NCBI GenBank assembly: GCA_900552285.1
Contig: URYV01000048.1
Coordinates: 1 to 10,182, forward strand
Reading direction: 5' to 3'
DNA from: an uncultured Oscillospiraceae bacterium
Lineage (GTDB): Bacteria; Bacillota; Clostridia; Oscillospirales; Acutalibacteraceae
DNA: 10,182 nt
Shown: piece by piece, positions 1 to 6,085 of the stretch
Layout of the letters: every line of letters begins with the position of its first letter
Numbering within the stretch: position 1 is the stretch's first letter
Position numbers and translations under genes: made by a program
Notes under the pieces: generated by a model
What the model was told of the DNA's origin: nothing
Seen by the model: the letters and a program-made list of their open reading frames with translations, nothing else
Databases searched by the model: none

Positions 1-1226
1 TGTTCGTTTTTGTTGTCGCCCGGCTTATAGTAGACGGCATATTTAAGCGAGTCGGGAAGATACTGCTGTCTGACCCAATGATTTTCAAAATCGTGGGGAT
101 AGAGGTAGCCCTGTCCCTTTTTCTCAGCGTCCTCGCCGTCAAAGTGCTTGTTTTGCAGCTGCCGCGGGACGGGGCCGGCCTTGCCCTGCTCTATGTCACG
201 CTGGGCGGCGGCGACGGCGGTGTAGCCCGAGTTTGATTTGGGCGCAAGGGCAATGAGTATTGCGGCGTCGGCAAGGGGCAGGCGGGCTTCGGGCATACCG
301 AGCTGAAGCGCCATGTCCACGCAGGATTTGACGATGGGAATTATCTGGGGATAGGCAAGCCCCACATCCTCACAGGCGGCGCACATAAGCCGTCTGCAGG
401 CCGACGGCATGTCTCCCGCAAGCAGAATTCTTGAGAGATAATGCACGGCCGCGTCTGGGTCGGAACCGCGAAGCGACTTGTGCAGCGCCGAAATGCAGTC
501 ATAGTGCTCGTCTCCGGTTCGGTCGTATCGCTGAGCCGAATTTTTGGTGAGCTGGTCGACAATATCCTCCGAAATGACGACGGGGTCAACACCCGCCGGG
601 CAGGACAGCAGACACATTTCGCAAATGCCCACCGCCTTTCTCACGTCCCCTCCGCAGGCGTCGCATATTTTGGATTTTGAGCGGTCGGGGAGCTCGATTT
701 TCACGCCGTTTTCCTTTGAAAGAATGGAAAATGCCCGCTCGACGGCAGGGGCAACGTCGGCAGGGGTCACGGGCTTGAATTCAAAAACGCTGCAGCGGCT
801 GAGCAGAGCATTGTAAACATAAAAATACGGGTTTTCGGTGGTGGAGGCAATAAGGGTGATGCCGCCGTTTTCCACCGTTTCGAGCAGGGACTGCTGCTGC
901 TTTTTCGTGAAATACTGAATTTCGTCAAGATAGAGCAAAATCCCTCCCGGGGCGGCAAAGGTGCCGATTTGGGAAATGACGTCCTTGATGTCGGAGGTGG
1001 AGGCGTTTGTGCAGTTGAGACGGCACAGCTTTCGGTCGGTTTTTGCGGCGATTATGGAGGCGAGAGTGGTCTTGCCGGTGCCCGACGGACCGTAAAAAAT
1101 GAGGTTTGGAATGTTGCCCGATTCGATTATGTTGCGAAGAGCCCTTCCCTTGCCGATAAGGTGGCTCTGTCCCACCATTTCGTCAAGACTTGAGGGTCTT
1201 ATGCGGTCGGCCAGCGGTGACTTCAT
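1..1226 (-). CDS. rarA: Replication-associated recombination protein A (RarA/MgsA), AAA+ ATPase, C-terminus cut by window edge
   Basis: 408 codons are visible, read from the ATG at 1226 with no stop before the left edge. Full-length family members have about 420-450 residues, so only a short C-terminal piece is missing. Seen: Walker A GPSGTGKTT (46-54), Walker B LLYLDEIQYF (97-106) followed by a KKQQQSLLE helix, sensor 1 region IASTTENPYF (126-135), candidate arginine finger in LLSRC (R144), lid helix GGDVRKA (192-198), and the family's C-terminal YPHDF and QQYLPDSL blocks (about 376-394). RarA forms a tetrameric ATPase that acts at stalled replication forks and DNA ends together with SSB. 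It is the last visible gene of the coaX operon. Only 2 nt separate it from the bioY stop, and its AGGAGG site lies in the last bioY codons, which fixes the start. An unusual Cys cluster (C188, C191, C202, C205, C209) sits in the lid. The family call is firm; any zinc site is speculative. Confidence 0.93.
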   Translation of the reverse strand, partial: MKSPLADRIRPSSLDEMVGQSHLIGKGRALRNIIESGNIPNLIFYGPSGTGKTTLASIIAAKTDRKLCRLNCTNASTSDIKDVISQIGTFAAPGGILLYLDEIQYFTKKQQQSLLETVENGGITLIASTTENPYFYVYNALLSRCSVFEFKPVTPADVAPAVERAFSILSKENGVKIELPDRSKSKICDACGGDVRKAVGICEMCLLSCPAGVDPVVISEDIVDQLTKNSAQRYDRTGDEHYDCISALHKSLRGSDPDAAVHYLSRILLAGDMPSACRRLMCAACEDVGLAYPQIIPIVKSCVDMALQLGMPEARLPLADAAILIALAPKSNSGYTAVAAAQRDIEQGKAGPVPRQLQNKHFDGEDAEKKGQGYLYPHDFENHWVRQQYLPDSLKYAVYYKPGDNKNE

Positions 1227-1228
1227 AT

Positions 1229-1765
1229 TTATGCCTCCTGTTTTGCTAAGATTTTGTCCAGTCTCGGTTTAACAATAACCGTGAGGGCGGTGACGGCGGC
1301 AATTTTAATGCAGTCCCCCGCAAGGAACGGGACCACGCACACCGCAAGAGCATATTTCAGCGCCTTGCCCGTCAGTACAAGGAACCACACCGTACCGAAA
1401 AGGTAGAGAACGACCGTTCCCGCAACCATGGCAAGGGGCAGCATGAATTTTTTGCCCGAAAGCTTTAAAAGAAGTCCGATTATCAAAACGCAGGGAATAT
1501 ATCCGATTATGTATCCTCCCGTAACGCCGATAAGCTTTTGAAAGCCGCCCTGAAATCCGGCAAAGACGGGAACGCCCACAGCACCGAGAAAAATATATAC
1601 AAGCACGGCGGGAATTGAAATCTTAAGCTCGGCCGCCGAGGCGACAAAGTAAATGGCAAGGGTGGCAAGGGAAATGGGAATGGGACCTATCTGAAACGAC
1701 AGGGGAGCCAGCACGCAAATGAGCGCCGAAAGCAGAGCGGTAAATACTATTTTTTTTGTTTTCAT
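1229..1765 (-). CDS. bioY: Biotin transporter BioY (ECF S-component)
   Basis: This 178-residue, very hydrophobic protein is the substrate-binding S-component of a biotin ECF transporter, with about six membrane helices. Seen: the BioY signature region GVPVFAGFQGG...LIGVTGGYIIGYI (64-90) and the C-terminal VPFLAGDCIKI (145-155), both typical of the family. No EcfA or EcfT genes are nearby, so it would have to share an energising module encoded elsewhere (group II ECF), which is inference. The start is the ATG at 1765. An upstream ATG at 1885 in the same frame would add 40 residues that overlap znuB and resemble no BioY, so I reject it. The ATG overlaps the znuB TGA by one base (TGATG), with an AAAGGTG ribosome site, which indicates translational coupling. 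I see no BirA-type operator in the operon leader. Confidence 0.92.
   Translation of the reverse strand: MKTKKIVFTALLSALICVLAPLSFQIGPIPISLATLAIYFVASAAELKISIPAVLVYIFLGAVGVPVFAGFQGGFQKLIGVTGGYIIGYIPCVLIIGLLLKLSGKKFMLPLAMVAGTVVLYLFGTVWFLVLTGKALKYALAVCVVPFLAGDCIKIAAVTALTVIVKPRLDKILAKQEA
1234..1239 (-). promoter_or_regulatory. Ribosome binding site of rarA, inside the end of bioY
   Basis: AGGAGG is followed by a 7-nt spacer before the rarA ATG. It is made from the last bioY codons (CAG GAG GCA), so rarA translation is probably coupled to bioY. The 14 nt AAACAGGAGGCATA also occurs in front of ugpC. Confidence 0.85.
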
Positions 1766-2577
1766 CAATTTTTCACCTTTGAAATTATTGCTGCGGCGGC
1801 AAGTGCAACGAGGTTGACCGCAACTATGGACGCGCCCACCGGCAGGTCGAGGAAGAAGGAAATGCAAAGCCCGAAAAGGAAACATATCACCGACACAAAT
1901 GAGGAGACCGCAACCACGGCCTTAAAGCTTTTTACAAGCCGCTTTGAAATCAGGGCGGGGAAGATGATGAGGCTTGCAATGAGAAGTGTGCCCATCATTC
2001 TCATGCCAATGACAACGGTGACGGCGGTGAGCAGCGAAATAAAGAACTGATATAGGGTGACGTTTATGCCGCAGGCCTTGGCGTATACCTCGTCGTAGGT
2101 CACCATGAAAAGACGGTTGTAAAGCAGAATAAAGGCAATGATAACGACAAGTCCGAGGGGAATGCTCAGATAAAGGTCGGCGTCGGTGGTGCCGAGAATG
2201 CTGCCGAACATATAGCTGTACACGTCCACGTTCATGCCGCCGGCAAGATAGGTTATGATTATTCCGATTGACAGCGCGCCGGTAGAAACCACGCCGATTG
2301 CCGTGTCGCCGTTGCCTCCGCTTTTTTGGCTTATGAGCATTATGGCAAAGGAAGCGGCTGCAACAATGGGCATGGAAACATAAAGAGGCGACCACCCGAG
2401 AGCAATGGCGAGGGACAGCGAGGCAAAGCCGATGTCGGCAAGGCCGTGTCCTATAAGGGCATAGCGTTTAAGCACGAGTATGACGCCGAGAAGGGCGGCG
2501 CATATCGAAATCACCACTCCCACAATAAGTGCTCTGAGCATAAAGGGCTGCCCGAGAGCGGACAGAAATTCAGTCAT
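1765..2577 (-). CDS. znuB: Zinc/manganese ABC transporter permease (ZnuB type)
   Basis: This 270-residue integral membrane protein belongs to the ABC-3 family and forms the channel for Zn2+ or Mn2+ delivered by the lipoprotein ZnuA. It has about eight hydrophobic segments. Seen: ALLGVILVLKRYALIGHGLADIG near the N-terminus (28-50), the family glycine-rich stretch AIGVVSTGALSIGII (93-107), the cytoplasmic coupling region VTYDEVYAKACGI (159-171) that meets the ATPase, and the helix GTLLIASLIIFPAL (196-209). The start is the ATG at 2577, with an AGGGGG site 7 nt upstream. An in-frame ATG at 2631 would add 18 residues deep inside znuC and lacks a good ribosome site. The gene overlaps the end of znuC by 8 nt (ATGACTGA) and its own stop overlaps bioY by 1 nt. 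Whether zinc or manganese is the main substrate cannot be decided from the permease. Confidence 0.93.
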   Translation of the reverse strand: MTEFLSALGQPFMLRALIVGVVISICAALLGVILVLKRYALIGHGLADIGFASLSLAIALGWSPLYVSMPIVAAASFAIMLISQKSGGNGDTAIGVVSTGALSIGIIITYLAGGMNVDVYSYMFGSILGTTDADLYLSIPLGLVVIIAFILLYNRLFMVTYDEVYAKACGINVTLYQFFISLLTAVTVVIGMRMMGTLLIASLIIFPALISKRLVKSFKAVVAVSSFVSVICFLFGLCISFFLDLPVGASIVAVNLVALAAAAIISKVKN

Positions 2578-3262
2578 GGTGACACCCCCTGTGATGATGA
2601 TAGAAATGCCAAGCCTCGGCGTTGCCGTCAAACTCGATTTTTTGGTTTATGACGGCGACCCTGTCGGCATATTTGCCTATTTCCTCCATGTCGTGAGAAA
2701 CCATGACTATGGTCATGCCGTCGCCGTTGAATTTTTTAAGCATGGTATATATTTCGGCGGAAATTTGCGCGTCAAGCCCGGCACAGGGCTCGTCGAGAAA
2801 GAGCAGCTTCGGTTTTCTGCATATCGAGCGGGCAATCATGACCCGCTGCTGCTGACCTCCCGAAAGGCCGCCTATGCGTTTTGAGGCTATTGCGCCGATT
2901 CCCATGGTTTCTATGGCGCGGTCGGCAAGCATTTTGTCCTCCTTTGAATAGAAGGTGCAAAGCTTTCGTCCGCTTTTTTGTGTTCCGGTGAGCACGACCT
3001 CCCTGACGGTTGCGGGGAAGCACTTTTCCACGGGATTTTGCTGAGGAAGATAGGAGATCTCGTCGGGGGAAAGCGGGGTGGAAACCGAACCCTTTTCAAT
3101 GGGAACAAGACCCATAACGGCCTTTAAAAGGGTGGATTTTCCCGAGCCGTTGTTGCCCACAAGGCAGAGATACTGACCCTCCTCCACATCAAGGCTGACG
3201 TTTTCGAGAGCGGGAGCCTTTCCGTAGCAGACGGTAAGATTTTTAACCGAAAGAATGTTCAT
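2570..3262 (-). CDS. znuC: Zinc/manganese ABC transporter ATP-binding protein (ZnuC type)
   Basis: This 230-residue cytoplasmic ATPase powers the ZnuACB importer. Seen: Walker A GNNGSGKST (36-44), Q-loop region YLPQQ (71-75), ABC signature LSGGQQQRV (133-141), Walker B LLFLDEP (153-159), D-loop AGLDA (161-165) and H-loop SHD (H190). All catalytic motifs are intact. The start ATG overlaps the znuA stop as ATGA, with an AAAGG site about 10 nt upstream. The protein ends in a short His/Cys-rich tail (H219, H222-H224, C227, H228, H229), a pattern that could bind metal. The same nucleotides carry the znuB ribosome site, so the tail may partly be a by-product of that overlap. E. coli ZnuC also has a His cluster near its C-terminus, as I recall. 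Assignment to the ZnuC/MntB-type family is firm because of the flanking znuA and znuB. Confidence 0.94.
   Translation of the reverse strand: MNILSVKNLTVCYGKAPALENVSLDVEEGQYLCLVGNNGSGKSTLLKAVMGLVPIEKGSVSTPLSPDEISYLPQQNPVEKCFPATVREVVLTGTQKSGRKLCTFYSKEDKMLADRAIETMGIGAIASKRIGGLSGGQQQRVMIARSICRKPKLLFLDEPCAGLDAQISAEIYTMLKKFNGDGMTIVMVSHDMEEIGKYADRVAVINQKIEFDGNAEAWHFYHHHRGCHHD
2585..2590 (-). promoter_or_regulatory. Ribosome binding site of znuB, inside znuC
   Basis: AGGGGG lies 7 nt before the ATG at 2577. It decides in favour of this start over the in-frame ATG at 2631. It lies in the codons that give znuC its His/Cys-rich tail. Confidence 0.75.
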
Positions 3263-4179
3263 TGGGCAAGACCTTTCTTTAAATTATCTAAATTTCGGTT
3301 CATAATGTCGGTAAAGGATACGCCGGAGTCAAAGTCGGCCTTGGACAGATTGTGTCCGGTGCTGAATTCAAGCAGCTCGCAGCCGGCGGCGTCGGCAATC
3401 GAGCGGGCGACCTTGGGGTCGGCAAGTTCCTCGTGGAAGATGTATTTAATGCCGTTTTGCTTTATATAATCGGTGATTTCGGCCACGGTTTTGGAGCTGG
3501 GCTCCACGTCGGTGGTGCATGAGGTGTAGACGGTTTTATAGTTGAGCCCATAGCTTTCGGTGAAATATTTATAGGCAAACCGCCCGCCGAAAACTATTGC
3601 CCTTCCGTTCGCCGCGGCGACCGTGTCGGTAAATTCACGGTCAAGTGTTAAAAGCTCGCCCTTGAGAGCCTCGAAATTCCGCTCAAAATAATCGGCGTTT
3701 TCGGGGGACTTGGCGGCAAGAGCATTTTTTATTTCCTCGGCCATCGTGACGGCGTTTTTCATGTCGAGCCACATGTGCGGGTCCTTTTCGTCGCCGTCGA
3801 TGTCGTCAAGAAGGGTGACACCGTCGGAAAGGTTGACCACGGTGTTTTTGTCGGCAATCGAGGCCGATGACAGCACCTTTTGCACCCACGGCTCCATTTC
3901 GTCGCCGGTGTATATAAAAAGGTCGCTTTCGCCGATTTCGGAAACGTCGCGAATTGTGGGGTCGTAGGAATGAGCCTCCACCCCGGGGGAAAGAAGCAGT
4001 TTAACCTCTCCCTTGTCGCCGGCTATTTTGCTTGCAAAATCATATTGGGGGAAAAGGGTGGTGACTATGAAAAGCCCGTCGTCGCTCTTTTTTGTTTGCT
4101 CTTTTTTGCAGGACGAAAGCCCGAGCAAAAGCGAAAGGACAAGGGCGGTGCAGATAAAGGCGGATAAAAATTTTCTCAT
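3259..4179 (-). CDS. znuA: Zinc/manganese ABC transporter substrate-binding lipoprotein (ZnuA/TroA family)
   Basis: A 306-residue cluster A-I solute-binding protein. Residues 1-23 form a lipoprotein signal peptide ending in the lipobox LSSC, with C24 as the lipidated Cys. The mature protein is therefore anchored outside the membrane. Seen: VTTLFPQYDFASKI (39-52), first ligand motif VEAHSYDP (H70), second ligand motif DPHMWLD (H135) preceded by a short acidic stretch (125-133), then FGGRFAYKYF (197-206), FHEELADP (248-255) and STGHNLS (273-279). At the place of the third ligand, where classical ZnuA has His (HDAFGYF-like), this protein has R200. H249 or H276 may complete the site. I recall relatives with a GDRFPF-type motif here, so this probably marks a known clostridial subfamily. 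The ribosome site GAGGAG is the last two Glu codons of tsaD, 4 nt of spacing separates the genes, and the stop overlaps znuC. Zinc is likely, but manganese is possible. Confidence 0.92.
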   Translation of the reverse strand: MRKFLSAFICTALVLSLLLGLSSCKKEQTKKSDDGLFIVTTLFPQYDFASKIAGDKGEVKLLLSPGVEAHSYDPTIRDVSEIGESDLFIYTGDEMEPWVQKVLSSASIADKNTVVNLSDGVTLLDDIDGDEKDPHMWLDMKNAVTMAEEIKNALAAKSPENADYFERNFEALKGELLTLDREFTDTVAAANGRAIVFGGRFAYKYFTESYGLNYKTVYTSCTTDVEPSSKTVAEITDYIKQNGIKYIFHEELADPKVARSIADAAGCELLEFSTGHNLSKADFDSGVSFTDIMNRNLDNLKKGLAQ

Positions 4180-4183
4180 AAAA

Positions 4184-5188
4184 TCACTCCTCTATGCTCT
4201 TTGTGGCCTTGGCGTTAAGGTCCATGCCGTCGGTGTGGCCGGCCGCCAATTCGTAAAACCCCTGAACCCCCACCATGGCGGCGTTGTCCCCGCAGTATTT
4301 AAGCTCGGGGAGGAAAAGGGTCTTGCCGCTTTTTTTACAGGCGGCGGCGAGGTCTCTCCGCAGCAGCGAGTTGGCCGAGACCCCTCCCGCCACGGCAATT
4401 TTGTCAAAGCCGAAGCTGTCGGCGGCAAGCAGGGTCTTTTTTACGAGAATGTCGCACACCTTTTTGCGCACACAGGCCGAGAGGTCCTCTCTTGAATAGC
4501 TCTCGCCCTTTTGTTCGGCGTTGTGAATGATGTTTATGACGGCGGTTTTAAGCCCCGAAAAGCTGAAGTCAAAGGGGCTGCCGTCCACCGACGGGGTGGG
4601 AAGGCGGAAGGCGTCGGCGCTGCCGAGCTCGGCGATTTTGTCAAGCTCGATGCCGCCGGGATAGCTCATGCCCATGGCGCGGGCGGTTTTGTCAAAGCAT
4701 TCTCCCGCCGCGTCGTCCCGCGTGCGGCCCAGCACCCTGAATTTTGTATAGTCCTCAACGGCGACTATTTGCGTGTTGCCGCCGGACACCACAAGGCAAA
4801 GATAGGGCGGCGCCAAATCCTCGTGAGAAATGTAGTTGGCGGCGATGTGGGAGCGGAGGTGATGCACTCCGCAAAGAGGCTTGCCCGTCGAAAGGCACAA
4901 TCCCTTTGCAAAATTCACGCCCACAAGCAGCGCCCCTATAAGCCCGGGAAAGGCGGTGACCGCCACGGCGTCGATGTCGGAAAGGGAAACCCCCGCGTCT
5001 TCAAGGGCGGCGTTTACCGTATAAACTATGTTTTCGCTGTGCCGTCTCGAGGCAATTTCGGGAACCACTCCGCCGAAAATACGATGTTCCTCCACCTGAG
5101 AGGCCACCACCGACGAAAGCACCCGTCTTTCCTCGGTTACCGCGGCGGCGGTATCGTCGCAGGAGGATTCTATGGCAAGAATTTTCAT
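4184..5188 (-). CDS. tsaD: tRNA N6-threonylcarbamoyladenosine (t6A37) transferase subunit TsaD
   Basis: 334 residues, the usual length. With TsaB and TsaE, TsaD transfers the threonylcarbamoyl group from TsaC-made TC-AMP to A37 of ANN-decoding tRNAs in the cytoplasm. Neither partner is in this window. Seen: N-terminal ESSCDDT (7-13), VVPEIASRRH (41-50), metal-binding HHLRSH with H110 and H114, SGGNTQ (135-140), FDKTARAMG (165-173), PFDFSFSGLKTA (205-216), AVAGGVSANS (265-274) and CGDNAAM with the metal ligand D301. The usual motif is ESSCDET, so position 12 is Asp in place of Glu. The start is the ATG at 5188. The only ribosome-site match, AGAGG in the last coaX codons, lies 12 nt upstream, longer than usual, so coupling to coaX is likely. 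TsaD needs a bound metal ion, which makes the following zinc transporter genes suggestive but not proof of a link. Confidence 0.97.
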   Translation of the reverse strand: MKILAIESSCDDTAAAVTEERRVLSSVVASQVEEHRIFGGVVPEIASRRHSENIVYTVNAALEDAGVSLSDIDAVAVTAFPGLIGALLVGVNFAKGLCLSTGKPLCGVHHLRSHIAANYISHEDLAPPYLCLVVSGGNTQIVAVEDYTKFRVLGRTRDDAAGECFDKTARAMGMSYPGGIELDKIAELGSADAFRLPTPSVDGSPFDFSFSGLKTAVINIIHNAEQKGESYSREDLSACVRKKVCDILVKKTLLAADSFGFDKIAVAGGVSANSLLRRDLAAACKKSGKTLFLPELKYCGDNAAMVGVQGFYELAAGHTDGMDLNAKATKSIEE

Positions 5189-5193
5189 AAAAA

Positions 5194-5964
5194 TCAGTTT
5201 CCTCTGTTCTTGTTGTAAATTATGTTGAGTCCTTCAAGCAGCAAGTCGCTGTTAAGCACAAAATCGCGTTTGCAGAAACGTATTACCGAGGCGGCTCTCC
5301 CGCCCGTTGCCACAAGGGTTGCCTTTTGCCCGAGAACCTCCTCAATTCGGTCGGCCATGCCGTCCATCATGGCGGCGGTTCCGTATATAAGCCCCGATTT
5401 CATGGAGGAAACGGTGTTGGTTCCGATTATCTCCTCGGGGTTTTCAAGGTCGATGTAGGGCAGCTGAGCCGTCTTTGAAGCCAGCGCGTCGAGAGAAATT
5501 CCCATTCCCGCCGAAATTGTTCCGCCGAGAAATTCTCCCCTGCCGTTTATGACGCTTATGGTGTTGGCGGTGCCCATGTCGAAAATTATGCAGGGCAGGG
5601 GATATTTTGCCACGGCGGCAACTCCTCCCACCACAAGGTCGGCGCCGAGCTGCGCGGGATTGTCGATTTTTATGTTGAGTCCCGTTTTAACGCCCGGCCC
5701 CACAAGGCAAAGCTCAAGCTTGAGGATTTTTTTCACGGCAAACTTAAGAGCCTCGTTGACCGCCGGGACGACCGACGCGGCCACGGCTCCCTCAAAAACG
5801 CCGAAGTCAATGCCCTCGATTTTAATGAGATTGTAAAGGTCGGCGGCATATTGGTCGCCGGTTCGGGAAAGGTCGGTGGACATTCTCACCGAATTGACAA
5901 GCTTGTCGTTTTCAAAAAAACCGATGGTGGTGCAGGTGTTGCCTACGTCTATTGCAAGTATCAT
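5194..5964 (-). CDS. coaX: Type III pantothenate kinase CoaX
   Basis: 256 residues, a typical CoaX length. The enzyme phosphorylates pantothenate with ATP, the first step of coenzyme A synthesis, and type III enzymes are not inhibited by CoA. It belongs to the ASKHA fold. Seen: the phosphate-binding start AIDVGNT (4-10), GADLVV (107-112) with D109 as the expected catalytic base, FDMGTANTI (128-136), GGTISAGMGISLDAL (147-161), SMKSGLIYGTAAMMDGM (187-203) and VATGGRA (218-224). Two positions depart from what I take as consensus: N134, where the motif usually reads DxGTATT, and A152, where PG is usual. D109 is kept, so activity is expected. It is the first gene of the operon, with a good promoter upstream and a GGAAG site 8 nt before the ATG. 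No birA gene is beside it, although birA is a common neighbour of coaX. Confidence 0.95.
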   Translation of the reverse strand: MILAIDVGNTCTTIGFFENDKLVNSVRMSTDLSRTGDQYAADLYNLIKIEGIDFGVFEGAVAASVVPAVNEALKFAVKKILKLELCLVGPGVKTGLNIKIDNPAQLGADLVVGGVAAVAKYPLPCIIFDMGTANTISVINGRGEFLGGTISAGMGISLDALASKTAQLPYIDLENPEEIIGTNTVSSMKSGLIYGTAAMMDGMADRIEEVLGQKATLVATGGRAASVIRFCKRDFVLNSDLLLEGLNIIYNKNRGN

Positions 5965-5972
5965 AAGTCACA

Positions 5973-6026
5973 CTTCCGAAATTTTATTATTCATCTCATT
6001 TTATCATATTTCCCCCGTAAAATCAA
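5973..6026 (-). promoter_or_regulatory. Promoter and leader of the coaX-tsaD-znuACB-bioY-rarA operon
   Basis: On the minus strand, -35 TTGATT (6026-6021) is followed by a 17-nt spacer and -10 TAAAAT (6003-5998). Transcription should start near 5991. The coaX ribosome site GGAAG is at 5977-5973. The leader is only about 27 nt, too short for a riboswitch. I see no clear Zur, AdcR or BirA type inverted repeat across the promoter. Confidence 0.75.
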
Positions 6027-6035
6027 TATTCGGCG

Positions 6036-6069
6036 AAAAAAGAAAGGCCCACGGAATGTTCCGCAGGCC
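6036..6069 (-). terminator. Rho-independent terminator after the nhaC-family gene
   Basis: Arms 6069-6059 and 6056-6046 pair over 11 positions (GGCCTGCGGAA with TTCCGTGGGCC, including two G-U pairs). The innermost pair probably opens to give a small loop. The hairpin is followed on the minus strand by TTTCTTTTTT. It starts 16 nt after the stop codon at 6086 and ends just before the coaX promoter. Confidence 0.92.
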
Positions 6070-6085
6070 GAATGATTTATAAGGC

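Noticed and set aside
1766..1885. In-frame 5' extension of bioY
   Set aside because: The added 40 residues overlap znuB and are Cys/Arg-rich, unlike the BioY N-terminus. The TGATG junction supports the shorter start.
1922..2395. 157-codon His/Arg-rich minus-strand frame inside znuB, which could look like a His-rich metal protein
   Set aside because: It is an alternative frame of znuB; Arg/His abundance comes from frame-shifted hydrophobic codons. No own start context.
2578..2631. In-frame 5' extension of znuB to an ATG at 2631
   Set aside because: It would overlap znuC by 62 nt and adds 18 residues not typical for ZnuB. A good ribosome site supports the ATG at 2577.
4511..5218. 235-codon open frame on the plus strand opposite tsaD
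   Set aside because: Shadow of tsaD. The translation is low-quality and basic, with no domain signals.
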